A DNA stretch of 64,000 bases from an uncultured Flavobacterium sp. (lineage in GTDB: Bacteria; Bacteroidota; Bacteroidia; Flavobacteriales; Flavobacteriaceae). The stretch is taken from contig NZ_CAMLDD010000005.1 of NCBI RefSeq assembly GCF_946478785.1, forward strand, positions 248,001 to 312,000. Reading direction: 5' to 3'. Positions 35,038-45,219 of this stretch are shown piece after piece. Within the stretch, counting starts at the first letter, position 1; each line of letters begins with the position of its first letter. The notes under the pieces were generated by a model that did not search any database, had not been told where the DNA came from, and saw only the letters and a list, made by a program, of their open reading frames with translations. The translations under genes were made by a program, and so were the position numbers.

Positions 35038-37323
35038 ATGAAGATACAAATGAAAATATACAACGTCATAATTTTTTTAGGAATATCATTATTCCTTACG
35101 TCAACAAACTATGCTCAGACAACTGTTCATAATTACGTAGATCCCATGATTGGATCAGAAGGAGATGGGCGGGTTTTTATTGGCCCTTCATGTCCTTACG
35201 GAATGGTAAAGCCAAGTCCGGATTGTACCGTTAGTCCAAATAGCGGATGGCTGCCATTACCAAAAGAAGTGACAGGATTTAGTCAGGTTCATGTGAGTGG
35301 GACTGGTGGCGGACCTAAATATGGGAATATTCAGATTATGCCTTTTTCGGGAACATTAGACAAACTGGACCAAACTTCACACAGAGAAAAGGAAAACGTA
35401 AAGTTGGGCTATTATGAAACGATTTTTAAAGAGAATCAGATAAAAACGGAAATAACCACAGCAGAAAAAGTCTCTTTTTATCGCATTACATATCCAAAAA
35501 ACGCATCTAAAAATTTAAAAATTGATCCGGGATTTTTCCTTGGTGAAAATCCTGTACCAAACGCAAGGGAATCCCAGCAATTCGTAGGTTCTCAAATCGA
35601 AATTGTTTCAGATACAGAAGTTCGTGGCTATAGCAGAATCAGAGGGGGATGGAATAATGGACGTGCTTATACCGTTTACTTTTGGGCAGTTTTTGACCAG
35701 CCAATAGCAAAATATGTTACCTGGAAAGACGGAAAGTTTTATAGCAATCAATCGGCTCAGTTTGATTCAGGAAAAAAAACGGCAGCACTGCTTTCTTTTG
35801 GCAAAGACGGAAAACAAGAAGTCAATATCAAAATTGGAATCTCTTTTTTAAGTGAATTAAAAGCCAAAAACAATATTGAAGTTGAAATTCCGCATTGGAA
35901 TTTCGATACTGTTTTATCCTCTTTAGAAAATAAATGGGAGCAGCTATTAAGCCGTATTAAATTATCTGCCGATACTTCAGATGAATATAAAAAGATGTTT
36001 TATACCGGTTTGTATCACACCATGATAATGCCGGTAAACAGGACAGGAGAAAATCCGTTATGGACAAATGACGAACCTTATTATGATGATTTTTATTGTA
36101 TCTGGGATACTTTTCGAACTTCCAGTCCATTGATTACATTAATTGATCCGAAACGTCAGGTTGAAATTGTCAATGCAATGTTGAATATTTACAAACGTGA
36201 AGGATATTTGCCCGAAGGCAGAAGCGGTAATGATAACGGTCGTACTCAGGGCGGTTCTAATGCCGAAGTTGTCTTAGCTGATGCTTTCGTAAAGAACTTA
36301 AAAGGAATTGATTATGAGCTGGCATTGAAATCGATGCTTAAAGATGCAGAAGTGCCTCCCGGAGGCAATGAAGAAAAAGAAGGAAGGGGAGGATTAGTAG
36401 AATATTTACAATTAGGGTATGTGCCTTTTGGCATAGATCGCGCTGGAAACCGTACCATGGATTATGCGTACAACGATTTTAATATTGCTACAGTTGCCAA
36501 AGGCTTAAATCATACCGCTATTTATGACAGATACATAAAACAATCCGAATATTGGAAAAATTTATGGCGGGTTGATTATGAAAATAATGGTGCAAAAGGA
36601 TTTATTATGCCTAAAGACGCAACCGGAAACTGGCTGGACGATGTTGTTTTTGGGGAATCCAAAATTCAGAAACCAACTTATAAATATACACCAACAATTA
36701 CAGAATCTCCTTGGTACGTGTGCCATTGGTGCGTATTTTTTTATGAAGGGACTTCTTGGGAATATTCGTTAAGTGTTCCTCATGATATTCCGGCAGTTGT
36801 TGAAAAATCAGGCGGTAATCTGGCTTTTAAAAACAGACTGGATACTTTTTTTGATGCTAAATTATATGATGTTTCAAATGAACCTTCTTTTCTGGCTCCT
36901 ACCATGTATCACTGGATTGGAAAGCCACATTTAAGCAGTGACAGAATCAGGTTAATAATTAAAGAAAATTTCAATGCTTCGCCTGCAGGTTTGCCGGGTA
37001 ATGATGATTCTGGTGCTATGTCATCCTGGCTGGCTTTCCATATGATGGGACTATATCCAAATGCCGGTCAGCCTTATTATTTATTGAATACGCCGTTAAT
37101 TAAGGAAACAGTGCTACAATTAGAAGAAGGCAAAAGTTTTAAAATTACCGCAAAAAAAATGAGTGATAAAAACAGGTACATCAAATCAGCTTTATTAAAC
37201 GGAGAACCATATAACAAAGCCTGGATTTTACACGATGATATTGTCAAAGGAGGCGAATTGATTTTCGAAATGGATTCAAAACCTTCAGCCTGGGGAACGA
37301 CTATTTTACCACCAACAAAATAA
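35038..37323 (+). CDS. GH92 exo-alpha-mannosidase
   Basis: 761 residues with a signal peptide (cut near NYAQT). Canonical GH92 blocks are seen: YVDPMIGSEGDGRVFIGPSC, the general acid in FYEGTSWEYSLSVPHD, and PGNDDSGAMSSWLAF with the paired aspartates. Typical length. It removes terminal alpha-mannose (alpha-1,2, -1,3 or -1,4 depending on subtype) in the periplasm. It is co-transcribed with the variant GH92 and the following small gene (7-bp gap). Confidence 0.93.
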   Translation: MKIQMKIYNVIIFLGISLFLTSTNYAQTTVHNYVDPMIGSEGDGRVFIGPSCPYGMVKPSPDCTVSPNSGWLPLPKEVTGFSQVHVSGTGGGPKYGNIQIMPFSGTLDKLDQTSHREKENVKLGYYETIFKENQIKTEITTAEKVSFYRITYPKNASKNLKIDPGFFLGENPVPNARESQQFVGSQIEIVSDTEVRGYSRIRGGWNNGRAYTVYFWAVFDQPIAKYVTWKDGKFYSNQSAQFDSGKKTAALLSFGKDGKQEVNIKIGISFLSELKAKNNIEVEIPHWNFDTVLSSLENKWEQLLSRIKLSADTSDEYKKMFYTGLYHTMIMPVNRTGENPLWTNDEPYYDDFYCIWDTFRTSSPLITLIDPKRQVEIVNAMLNIYKREGYLPEGRSGNDNGRTQGGSNAEVVLADAFVKNLKGIDYELALKSMLKDAEVPPGGNEEKEGRGGLVEYLQLGYVPFGIDRAGNRTMDYAYNDFNIATVAKGLNHTAIYDRYIKQSEYWKNLWRVDYENNGAKGFIMPKDATGNWLDDVVFGESKIQKPTYKYTPTITESPWYVCHWCVFFYEGTSWEYSLSVPHDIPAVVEKSGGNLAFKNRLDTFFDAKLYDVSNEPSFLAPTMYHWIGKPHLSSDRIRLIIKENFNASPAGLPGNDDSGAMSSWLAFHMMGLYPNAGQPYYLLNTPLIKETVLQLEEGKSFKITAKKMSDKNRYIKSALLNGEPYNKAWILHDDIVKGGELIFEMDSKPSAWGTTILPPTK

Positions 37324-37330
37324 GCAACCG

Positions 37331-37897
37331 ATGAAAAAAGCAATCATAACCCTATTCTTTTGTGCCCTATATCAAATGTCTGCACAAAATTATATTCCCA
37401 CACTTAAAAATAACACAGAGTTACATTATATCTGTAAGCTGCATGGTCAGACAAGAACTTTGACACTGACTGCCAAAACAATTAAAGATCAGGTTGTATT
37501 TAATTTGAATACAAAAGGTGTCAAAAACAGCACAATCATAACTAGTCAGGAAGCATTGAAAAATGGGACTGCATTAAGTTATAATCAGGGTGAAGATTTG
37601 GAGATCATCGCCTTAAAACCCACACAAACCTTCTTTATGATTTCGCAATCAGCGTATCAGGATTTGCTAAAAAACAATCAGTTCATTTATAACAATACAA
37701 CCTATGTTTTAGATAAAAATGAAGATAAAAATAGTGTTGTAATAGAAGGGAAAACAGTTGAATCCTTACATGTAATCGCTCAGGTTGATGAGACAGAGAT
37801 GTGGATTGCAAAAAATCCGGAATTTCCTTTAATCTGCAAAATAACTAAAAACCCGTTGGGAATAAACTGGACATTAGTGAAAATAGTTGATAAATAA
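37331..37897 (+). CDS. Secreted protein of unknown function in the PUL
   Basis: 188 residues with a signal peptide (MKKAIITLFFCALYQMSAQN). The rest is beta-rich (TLTLTAKTIKDQVVFNLNTK, VIEGKTVESLHVIAQV, TEMWIAKNPEFPLICKI), faintly like DUF3108-type periplasmic proteins; family not firmly recognised. It follows the GH92 gene by 7 bp and precedes the ROK gene, so it belongs to the same operon. It could be a glycan- or lipid-binding accessory protein. Confidence 0.7.
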   Translation: MKKAIITLFFCALYQMSAQNYIPTLKNNTELHYICKLHGQTRTLTLTAKTIKDQVVFNLNTKGVKNSTIITSQEALKNGTALSYNQGEDLEIIALKPTQTFFMISQSAYQDLLKNNQFIYNNTTYVLDKNEDKNSVVIEGKTVESLHVIAQVDETEMWIAKNPEFPLICKITKNPLGINWTLVKIVDK

Positions 37898-37983
37898 ATT
37901 CGAATGCTACTTGTAAGATGAATGATTTCATAAGCTTGCAATTCATGGAAAGCAACTAACAGACAACTAATTAATAAAAAGAA

Positions 37984-38886
37984 ATGAAAAAAAAATACGC
38001 CATAGGTATGGATGTTGGGGGGACACATATAACTTCTGCCGTTATTGATGTTTTAAATATGAAAGTTTTGAATTCTTCCATTCACAAGGAAACTTTTGAC
38101 TCAAATTTACCGGTAAATCAGGTTATGGACTTTTGGGAAAAATCAATTCGAAGTTCTTTACAAAATTCAGCAATAGAAAAGATAGACGGAATTACAGTTT
38201 GCATACCAGGACCATTTGATTATGAAAAAGGAATTTCAATGATTAAAGGTCAGGCAAAATATGAAAATTTTTATGGGTTAAATGTCAGTGATTTAATAAA
38301 AGAACGATTTAGTCTTGCTGATGATTTCAATGTTTTTTTCGAAAATGATGCTACTTGTTTTGGAAAAGGAGAAGTTTATAAAAACAAAGAAAATCTTTCT
38401 AAGAGAGTTATGGCTGTAACACTAGGAACAGGCTTGGGCTCGTGTTTTGTGGACAAAGGAATATCAATAAATTCAGGAATTCACGTGCCTCAAGATGGTG
38501 AAATATGGAATTTACCTTTTAAAAACGGAATAGCAGAAGATTATGTATCCTTAAGAGGACTTTTATCTAAATACTTTCTCTTAAATGAAGTCCAGCTCGA
38601 TAATGGATTAGAGCTTTATAATCTTGCGATTGCTGGTGATTATAATGCCCTAAAAGTATTTGAACAAATGGGAGAAGATTTAGCGGATATTGTGATTCCA
38701 TGGTTTAAGAAATTTTCAGTTGAGCATTTCATAATTGGAGGAAAAATCGCAAATGCCAGTTCTTTATTTCTGCCTGCTTTTAATAAGAAAATTAAAGAAG
38801 CAGATTGTGAAATCAGCATTCAGATTTCTTCCGATAATGAAAATGCTGCATTATTGGGGGCTGCAAGCAGTATTTATGCATTATAG
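37984..38886 (+). CDS. ROK-family sugar kinase-like protein
   Basis: 300 residues, cytoplasmic. The ATP-binding start GMDVGGTHITSAVID, the catalytic region ENDATCFGKGE and the second phosphate loop TLGTGLGSCFVDKG identify the ROK family. The zinc-binding CxCGxxGC segment of many ROK kinases is absent (PFKNGIAEDYVSLRGL instead). It probably phosphorylates a released hexose or N-acetylhexosamine, feeding the deaminase encoded in the same locus. The true sugar cannot be read from the sequence. Confidence 0.85.
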   Translation: MKKKYAIGMDVGGTHITSAVIDVLNMKVLNSSIHKETFDSNLPVNQVMDFWEKSIRSSLQNSAIEKIDGITVCIPGPFDYEKGISMIKGQAKYENFYGLNVSDLIKERFSLADDFNVFFENDATCFGKGEVYKNKENLSKRVMAVTLGTGLGSCFVDKGISINSGIHVPQDGEIWNLPFKNGIAEDYVSLRGLLSKYFLLNEVQLDNGLELYNLAIAGDYNALKVFEQMGEDLADIVIPWFKKFSVEHFIIGGKIANASSLFLPAFNKKIKEADCEISIQISSDNENAALLGAASSIYAL

Positions 38887-38933
38887 TTTAAGTGTTTTGT
38901 AGAAGAGCTAAGCGGAAGTAAAAATATAGCACT

Positions 38934-40730
38934 ATGAAAAGCCAAATGACTCGCGGAGAATTTATTAGATTATCAGGTCTGACATTAACAGGGGCTTTGG
39001 TTAGTGACGTCGTTTTTGCAAATGATTTATTATCAAATAGCAGAACTGCAAAAGAAGACATTGAATTGTTGAAGAAGCTTATTTTAAATAATGATGCCAA
39101 AGTTAAAAGCATATTGAATAAAGCCCCGGTTGATCCAGCTATTAAACTCAGTAGTTTTCGGGGTGTAGCAGGCTCTATAACAGCCATGGCATCTTCAATG
39201 TGCAATCCTGGTTCGGAATATTATAAGTCTAAACTTTTAGCTGAAAAACTGAATCAGGCCACGGATATTTTACTAAAAGAACAATATAGTGATGGTACAC
39301 TGGATGCGAGTGGCAATAGACAATCTCCTCCAGATACTGCCTTTATTTTAGAATATATTTGTCCGGCAGCAGCTATTTTAAAGAATAACAAACAAAGTGA
39401 ATTAGCGCCATTAAAAGATAAATTGAAAAAGTTTATGCTGAATGCAGGAGAAGCCATGATAACCGGAGGCGTTCATACTCCCAATCACAGATGGGTTATT
39501 TGTGCTGCTTTGGCAAATCTTAATTTTCTTTATCCTGATGCCAGATATATTCGAAGAATTGATGAATGGCTTGCCGAGGGAATATATATCAATGAAGATG
39601 GACATTATGCTGAACGAAGCGGAATTTACTCTGTAGTTATTAATAAAGCTTTAATTACAATAGCAAGGCTGCTTAACAGACCGCAATTATTAGAGATAGT
39701 CAACAAAAACCTGATAACTTATTTTTATTACACAGAACCAAATGGTGATTTAGTTACAGTTGATTCTAAAAGACAGGATCAGTTTATGAATTTAAAAGCC
39801 ACCAATTTTTACTTGCCTTATCGATATATGGCTATCCGTACAGGTAATCCAATGTTTGCGTATATGGTAGATGTTATTGAAAATCTCCCCGAATTTACCA
39901 ATGATGTTCTACCAAATTCGCTGGCTTTTTTTATGGAAAACAAGGGGCTTTGTAAACAAATTAAGATTGATGGAAAAGTTACAAATGATTTTGAGAAGTT
40001 TTTTGCTATTTCAAATTTAGCCAGAATCAGACGTGGAAAAACTTCGGTAACACTGTTTGGCGGCAATGATAAACCGATGATGATTGTTTCAGGAAGATCT
40101 TCTAATCCCAATTTTTTGATGTACCGAAAAGGAGATGCAATATTAAAATACATGCGCCTTTCGACTTCGTTTTTCAGTATGGGATATTTTAGCAGCGAGG
40201 GAATTGTAAAAGAAGGAAATAAATACATCTTAAAAGAAACCAAAGAAGCCGATTATTACCAGCCGCTTACAGAAGAATTTCGCAGAGCCGATGGTGATTA
40301 TAAGTTATCGCAATCACAGGACGGACGTTTTTGGAATAAAATGGACTTTGATTCGCGAATAAAAAGCAATGTAAAAAAACAAATTACAGTAATTGAGGTT
40401 ATAGAAAATAACGGAACCCTGAGTTTGGATTTTAAGGTAGATGGCCCTCCAAATGTTGAAGTAACTATCGAAATGTGTTTTAAGGAAGGAAGCAATATAA
40501 CAGGAGCAGTGTTGGATGAAAAAAAGAATTATTTCTTAAAATCGGGTACAGGAAAACTTTCTGCGGGAGAAGATCTTATACATTTTGGCCCTGGAAAATG
40601 TGAACATTTAAAAATAGAAAAATTGGATAGCGAGCAGTATACCTATCATCAGGGCAGTTTAAGGACAAATGGAGAACATGTTTATATTACAGGATTTACA
40701 CCATTTAGACATACAATGATAATTTCTTAA
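38934..40730 (+). CDS. Putative (alpha/alpha)-toroid polysaccharide lyase or hydrolase
   Basis: 598 residues. The N-terminus (MTRGEFIRLSGLTLTGALVS) looks like a lipid-free export signal, possibly Tat-like without a clear RR. The middle (about 60-330) is helix-rich with GGVHTPNHRWVICAALA and HYAERSGIYS, reminiscent of heparinase-II/III-like or GH154-like toroid enzymes acting at uronic acids. The C-terminal 250 residues are beta-rich. The NHRW and YAERS blocks are candidate active-site elements. If it cleaves at a uronic acid, the natural substrate could contain GlcA. Family not assigned. Confidence 0.6.
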   Translation: MKSQMTRGEFIRLSGLTLTGALVSDVVFANDLLSNSRTAKEDIELLKKLILNNDAKVKSILNKAPVDPAIKLSSFRGVAGSITAMASSMCNPGSEYYKSKLLAEKLNQATDILLKEQYSDGTLDASGNRQSPPDTAFILEYICPAAAILKNNKQSELAPLKDKLKKFMLNAGEAMITGGVHTPNHRWVICAALANLNFLYPDARYIRRIDEWLAEGIYINEDGHYAERSGIYSVVINKALITIARLLNRPQLLEIVNKNLITYFYYTEPNGDLVTVDSKRQDQFMNLKATNFYLPYRYMAIRTGNPMFAYMVDVIENLPEFTNDVLPNSLAFFMENKGLCKQIKIDGKVTNDFEKFFAISNLARIRRGKTSVTLFGGNDKPMMIVSGRSSNPNFLMYRKGDAILKYMRLSTSFFSMGYFSSEGIVKEGNKYILKETKEADYYQPLTEEFRRADGDYKLSQSQDGRFWNKMDFDSRIKSNVKKQITVIEVIENNGTLSLDFKVDGPPNVEVTIEMCFKEGSNITGAVLDEKKNYFLKSGTGKLSAGEDLIHFGPGKCEHLKIEKLDSEQYTYHQGSLRTNGEHVYITGFTPFRHTMIIS

Positions 40731-40812
40731 TATTATAAAAAATGTTGGTGTATTGTGGAAAGGTTATTTTATTTTTACGAAAATTAAATTAATCTATAAA
40801 TAATTTGAAATT

Positions 40813-41664
40813 ATGAAATTATCATTTATTGCCGCTCTGCTGATTGGTTGTACTTGTTTTGCACAAAATGATACGGACACAAGTTTGTATATGAAGTCAG
40901 ATAAAATTACTTATTTGACTGATATTGGTTCAGAATCAGGAGATTTATACAAAACAATCGGGCATCACGGTCCTGCAGTTGAAAACGAATGGATGGCTTT
41001 GAGAATCTATTTTAGTGATAAAGTAGCCATCGATGTTTATAATAAAGCAAAGGCAGGTTTAGAGTTAAAAAAAGCACAATGGTACCCAACTCCGGAACAG
41101 CAAAAAGAAGGATGGGGAGCTGATTATTATAAAGTTGCATCAACAGTAGGTCTAGGAGGAGTAAAACTTTGGGACGGAGAAAAAGTGGTTCCGCTCAATC
41201 CGGTTACGAACCGTTTGGCCCGTGTTGGAAAAACAGATACTACATCATGGATGGAAATGATTTCAAGAGGGGTTCCTTACAAAGGGAAAAAAGTAGATAT
41301 TTTAGTTCGTGTAACCGTATTTTCAGGAAAAAGAGAAGCAAAAGTTGAAGCTGAAAGTTTAAGCGGTGAAAAAGTACAATTTGCTACAGGAATCAATTAT
41401 TTTAAAGATTTCGGAACCAAAAAAGGAGCAAACTACATCGCTGTATGGGGAAAACACCCTGAAGATGTAGCTGCAGAAATTGTAGAAATTGGTGCAGCCA
41501 TCATGTATAATCCTAAAGATTATGTAAAAAATAATGATGATGGAACTCAATATTTATTGATCTCCAAACCGACTAAAAAATTAGAAACAAAAATTATATC
41601 TTCAAGCGCAAAAGAACAGGAACTTAATACTTTGGATAAATTAGAAGCTTACATAAAAAAGTAA
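40813..41664 (+). CDS. DUF4861-type secreted protein
   Basis: 283 residues with a signal peptide (LLIGCTCFAQN). The pattern HGPAVENEWMALRIYFSDKVAIDVYNK then WGADYYKVASTVGLGGVKLWDG matches the DUF4861 family found in Bacteroidota glycan loci, often beside polygalacturonase-like or uronate-degrading enzymes. No catalytic function is established. It lies 82 bp after the toroid enzyme and 81 bp before GH28. Confidence 0.75.
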   Translation: MKLSFIAALLIGCTCFAQNDTDTSLYMKSDKITYLTDIGSESGDLYKTIGHHGPAVENEWMALRIYFSDKVAIDVYNKAKAGLELKKAQWYPTPEQQKEGWGADYYKVASTVGLGGVKLWDGEKVVPLNPVTNRLARVGKTDTTSWMEMISRGVPYKGKKVDILVRVTVFSGKREAKVEAESLSGEKVQFATGINYFKDFGTKKGANYIAVWGKHPEDVAAEIVEIGAAIMYNPKDYVKNNDDGTQYLLISKPTKKLETKIISSSAKEQELNTLDKLEAYIKK

Positions 41665-41745
41665 GATGATCTGAAATTTATACTGGTTAAATAGCAGTTT
41701 TAGTTTGATAAAGGCTTGTTGATTTTTAAAATACTAAAAAACAAA

Positions 41746-43329
41746 ATGTCAAAAATTAAACTAAAACTGCTTTTTTTATTCTTATTCGGAAGCCTTTTTG
41801 TAATTGGGTTTGAATCTTATGCGCAAAAAAATATCAAATCCCAAAAAGAGTTTCTCATTACCGATTATGGTTCAAAAGCCGATGGAAAAACGATTAACAC
41901 AATCGCCATTCAAAAAGCAATTGATGCAGCTTTTAAAAACAATGGTGGGCGCGTAATTTTCCCCAAAGGCAGATTTTTGTCTGGAAGTATTGTTTTAAAA
42001 AGCAATGTAACCTTATATTTTGAAGAAGAATCAGTTTTATTAGGAAGCACAAATCCTAAAGATTATTTCAATATGGTTTTAGAAGGAAGACCCGTTTCTC
42101 CAAAAAAAGATGACAACTCCCAAATGGCTTTAATTTTAGCCCATAAAGCAAATAACATTGCACTCAAAGGAAAAGGAACAATTGATGGTCAGGGATTAAA
42201 ACTGGCTTTGAATATTGACAGTCTTCATCATGCTGGTATTGCTGTAGATCCCAAATACAGCCTTCGCAGAAACAGGCCAAATGAAACCATGAGGCCCAAA
42301 TTGTTTCGATTTTCACAATGTGATAACGTTTTAATCGAAGGACTTAATGCAGGAGAAGCTTCCTGTTGGGGACTATCTTTTGAGTTATGTACAAATCTTA
42401 CGCTGGATAAACTTAAAATAGTCAATCGCTCTTATTGGAATAACGATGGAATAGATATTACAGATTGTAAAAATGTCAGGGTAACAAACTGCGACATCAA
42501 CGCCGCTGATGATGGAATTTGTCTAAAATCATACTATCCAGAATATTCTAACGATTCGGTTTATATCTCCAATTGCACAATCAGATCCAGCGCCAGTGCG
42601 ATAAAATTTGGAACCGCTTCTTTTGGTGGATTTAAGAATGTTACGATAAAAGATATTAAAGTTTATGATACATTTCGCTCTGCAATTGCCATAGAATCTG
42701 TTGATGGTGCTGTAATAGAAAATATTGACGTTTCAAATATAGTTGCCGTAAATACAGGCAATGCTATTTTTATTCGTATCGGACAACGAAGCGGTGATAA
42801 ACCCGGAAGTATCAAAAATGTAACCATTAAAAATATAAAAGTACAAGTGCCATTTGGTCGTCCGGATATCAATTATGATTTACGAGGACCAGAAGTTGAT
42901 TTTTTCCATAACCCATTTCCTGCTTCGATTGTAGGTTTGGAAGGATATGCTGTAGAAAATATAACTTTAGAAAATATTGAAATAAATTACCCCGGAAGAG
43001 CCACAAAAGGAATGGCTTATATTCCGTTAAGTCGATTGAATCAGGTACCTGAAGCAGCTAAAGATTATCCCGAATTTTCTATGTTTGGAGAACTCCCTGC
43101 TTATGGCTTTTATGTTAGGCATGCAAATGGAATAAGTCTGAAAAATATAAAACTTACATTGGATGATGCTGATTTCAGACCCGCTTTTGTATTCGATGAT
43201 GTTCAAAACTTAAAAATGGAAGCGATTGATCTTCCAAAAGAAAAGCAAAAACAAATTGTATTAAAAAATGTTACTTCATCAACTCTGGAAAACCAATTAT
43301 TAAAGCAAATAACAGAAATTCAGCATTAA
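41746..43329 (+). CDS. GH28-family right-handed beta-helix glycosidase
   Basis: 527 residues from ATG 41746; a TTG 30 bp upstream gives a longer frame but the signal peptide (KLKLLFLFLFGSLFVIGFESYAQK) starts after the ATG. Parallel beta-helix blocks: ITDYGSKADGKTINT, NNDGIDITDC (NxD) and NAADDGICLKS (paired Asp) are kept. The GHG and RIK elements of true polygalacturonases are not visible; SAIKFGTASFGG stands in their place. It therefore probably hydrolyses a different linkage, possibly to galacturonic or another uronic acid. Same operon as DUF4861. Confidence 0.85.
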   Translation: MSKIKLKLLFLFLFGSLFVIGFESYAQKNIKSQKEFLITDYGSKADGKTINTIAIQKAIDAAFKNNGGRVIFPKGRFLSGSIVLKSNVTLYFEEESVLLGSTNPKDYFNMVLEGRPVSPKKDDNSQMALILAHKANNIALKGKGTIDGQGLKLALNIDSLHHAGIAVDPKYSLRRNRPNETMRPKLFRFSQCDNVLIEGLNAGEASCWGLSFELCTNLTLDKLKIVNRSYWNNDGIDITDCKNVRVTNCDINAADDGICLKSYYPEYSNDSVYISNCTIRSSASAIKFGTASFGGFKNVTIKDIKVYDTFRSAIAIESVDGAVIENIDVSNIVAVNTGNAIFIRIGQRSGDKPGSIKNVTIKNIKVQVPFGRPDINYDLRGPEVDFFHNPFPASIVGLEGYAVENITLENIEINYPGRATKGMAYIPLSRLNQVPEAAKDYPEFSMFGELPAYGFYVRHANGISLKNIKLTLDDADFRPAFVFDDVQNLKMEAIDLPKEKQKQIVLKNVTSSTLENQLLKQITEIQH

Positions 43330-43340
43330 AATAAATTTAT

Positions 43341-45170
43341 ATGTTAAGAATATCGGTTTCAATTCTTTTATTACTTTTTTTATATGGCTGTAAATTAAAA
43401 CAGACAGAAAAAAGTACTGCTGTAAAAATTGCTTTTATAGCCGATGCTCATTTACAGGATATTTTTCCACAATTTGAGGATAATAATTACAAGGGAATTA
43501 AAAATCCCAAAACAGGTGAATATGCCAATATCAGAACGATGAGTTCACAATTGCATTCAACCAGAATTTTTAATGAAAACTATTTTGCTTTTTTAGAAGC
43601 GTTAAATGATATCTCAAAAAGAGGAATCAAACAGGTTGTACTTCCTGGGGATTTTAGTGATGACGGACAGCCGATACATGTTCGCGGACTGAGAAAAATT
43701 CTTAACGAATACTCGAAAAAATACGGAATGTCATTTTTCGTTACAACTGGAAATCATGATGCCGTGAAACCTTTTTCTCAGGAAGCCCTTAAAACTGATT
43801 TTTTAGGAAAAGATGGTAAAGAACAAATTATAAGCAGTTCTAAAACTAATTTAAAACAGCAGGAAGGCCAATTAGAACCAATCATTACAGCTGATATAAA
43901 AAATTGGGGATATAAAGAAACCCTGAATGAAATGGCAGATTTTGGATTCTTTCCAAAGAAAAGCTATTTGTATTGGGAAACCCCTTTTTCAGATTACAAT
44001 TACGAAAGTTATATTTATGATAAGGCTTTAGCTGAATCTGTTTTAGAAAAAAGAACCTACGCAGTTAAAAACACCAATTTATTTCTTCCTGATGCAAGTT
44101 ATCTCGTTGAACCAATCAAAGGAATCTGGCTTTTGGCGATAGATGCAAATGCCTATGTGCCGAATCAAAAATTATCAGGTCTGCCAAATGATCCTCATGA
44201 TTTTTCGGGAGCAAGCATGGGTTATAATAATGTACTGATTTACAAAAGTCATTTGATTGATTGGATCAAAAAGGTTTCGGCGGAAGCCAAAGAAAAAGGA
44301 AAAACCTTAATCGTTTTTAGCCATTATCCAATGGTTGATTTTAATGATGATGCTTCACCCGAATTAAAATTATTATTTGGTTCTAACAAAATGCAATTGT
44401 CAAGAGTTCCTAATGAAGAAGTGGCTCAAATATTTGCAGATGCAGGTATTCAGGTTCATTTTGGCGGACATATGCATATAAACGATACCGGAGTGCGAAC
44501 AACTGCGAAAGGAAATACTTTATTTAATATTCAGACACCTTCATTAGCGGCTTATATGCCGGCTTATAAAATACTCACAATCCATTCTGATTCTGCTATT
44601 GAGATAGAAACAATTGTCGTGGGTTCAGTTGCAAAGTTTAATAGCTTGTTTCCTTTTTATGATGAAGAATATGCTCATTTGCAAAATGTAAAAAGAGCAG
44701 AAATTTGGAACAAAGATATTGTTAAATCGAAAGATTATGAAGAGTTTACGCAATGGCATTTAAAGGAATTAGTAAGGTTAAGGTTTTTGCCTGAAGATTT
44801 TCCTGTTGAATTTTTAACCACCATCATAAATCTTTCCGGTACCAATTTATCGTATATCAATAAAAATAGTGCAGAAGTTGATGCTATAATTACTGCCAAT
44901 TCTTTAACCAAACAAGATTTCGAATCCTGGACTGGTTTTGATATGATATTTGATTTCTACAGGTTAAAAAGTGCAGATGAATTGGCCTTTTCTAAAATTG
45001 GAAGCAAAAGAATGAAGCAATATCAGATTGTCTGTGAACAGTTAGGAAAATCAAGAGACAAGAATTTGGTTTTATGGTCAGAAATTTTTTTGAAAACAAT
45101 GAACGGAAAACCATCGAATCATTTTAAAATCAATTTAAAAACAAACCAAATTGATCGAATAATTCCTTAA
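43341..45170 (+). CDS. Lipoprotein metallophosphoesterase
   Basis: 609 residues with a lipoprotein signal (LLLLFLYGCKLKQ). Calcineurin-like metallophosphoesterase motifs appear in order: ADAHLQD (DxH), PGDFSDDG (GD), TGNHDA (GNHD), FSHYPM (H) and FGGHMH (GHxH), binding two metals. The C-terminal 200 residues form an extra helical region. It would hydrolyse a phosphomono- or diester at the cell envelope. In this locus a phosphate on the glycan, such as an inositol phosphate or phosphoethanolamine, is a plausible target. It lies 12 bp after GH28. Confidence 0.9.
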   Translation: MLRISVSILLLLFLYGCKLKQTEKSTAVKIAFIADAHLQDIFPQFEDNNYKGIKNPKTGEYANIRTMSSQLHSTRIFNENYFAFLEALNDISKRGIKQVVLPGDFSDDGQPIHVRGLRKILNEYSKKYGMSFFVTTGNHDAVKPFSQEALKTDFLGKDGKEQIISSSKTNLKQQEGQLEPIITADIKNWGYKETLNEMADFGFFPKKSYLYWETPFSDYNYESYIYDKALAESVLEKRTYAVKNTNLFLPDASYLVEPIKGIWLLAIDANAYVPNQKLSGLPNDPHDFSGASMGYNNVLIYKSHLIDWIKKVSAEAKEKGKTLIVFSHYPMVDFNDDASPELKLLFGSNKMQLSRVPNEEVAQIFADAGIQVHFGGHMHINDTGVRTTAKGNTLFNIQTPSLAAYMPAYKILTIHSDSAIEIETIVVGSVAKFNSLFPFYDEEYAHLQNVKRAEIWNKDIVKSKDYEEFTQWHLKELVRLRFLPEDFPVEFLTTIINLSGTNLSYINKNSAEVDAIITANSLTKQDFESWTGFDMIFDFYRLKSADELAFSKIGSKRMKQYQIVCEQLGKSRDKNLVLWSEIFLKTMNGKPSNHFKINLKTNQIDRIIP

Positions 45171-45219
45171 AAAGCTTAAATTTAGTTGTTCAAAACAGTA
45201 AACCGCATATAATTTATTT

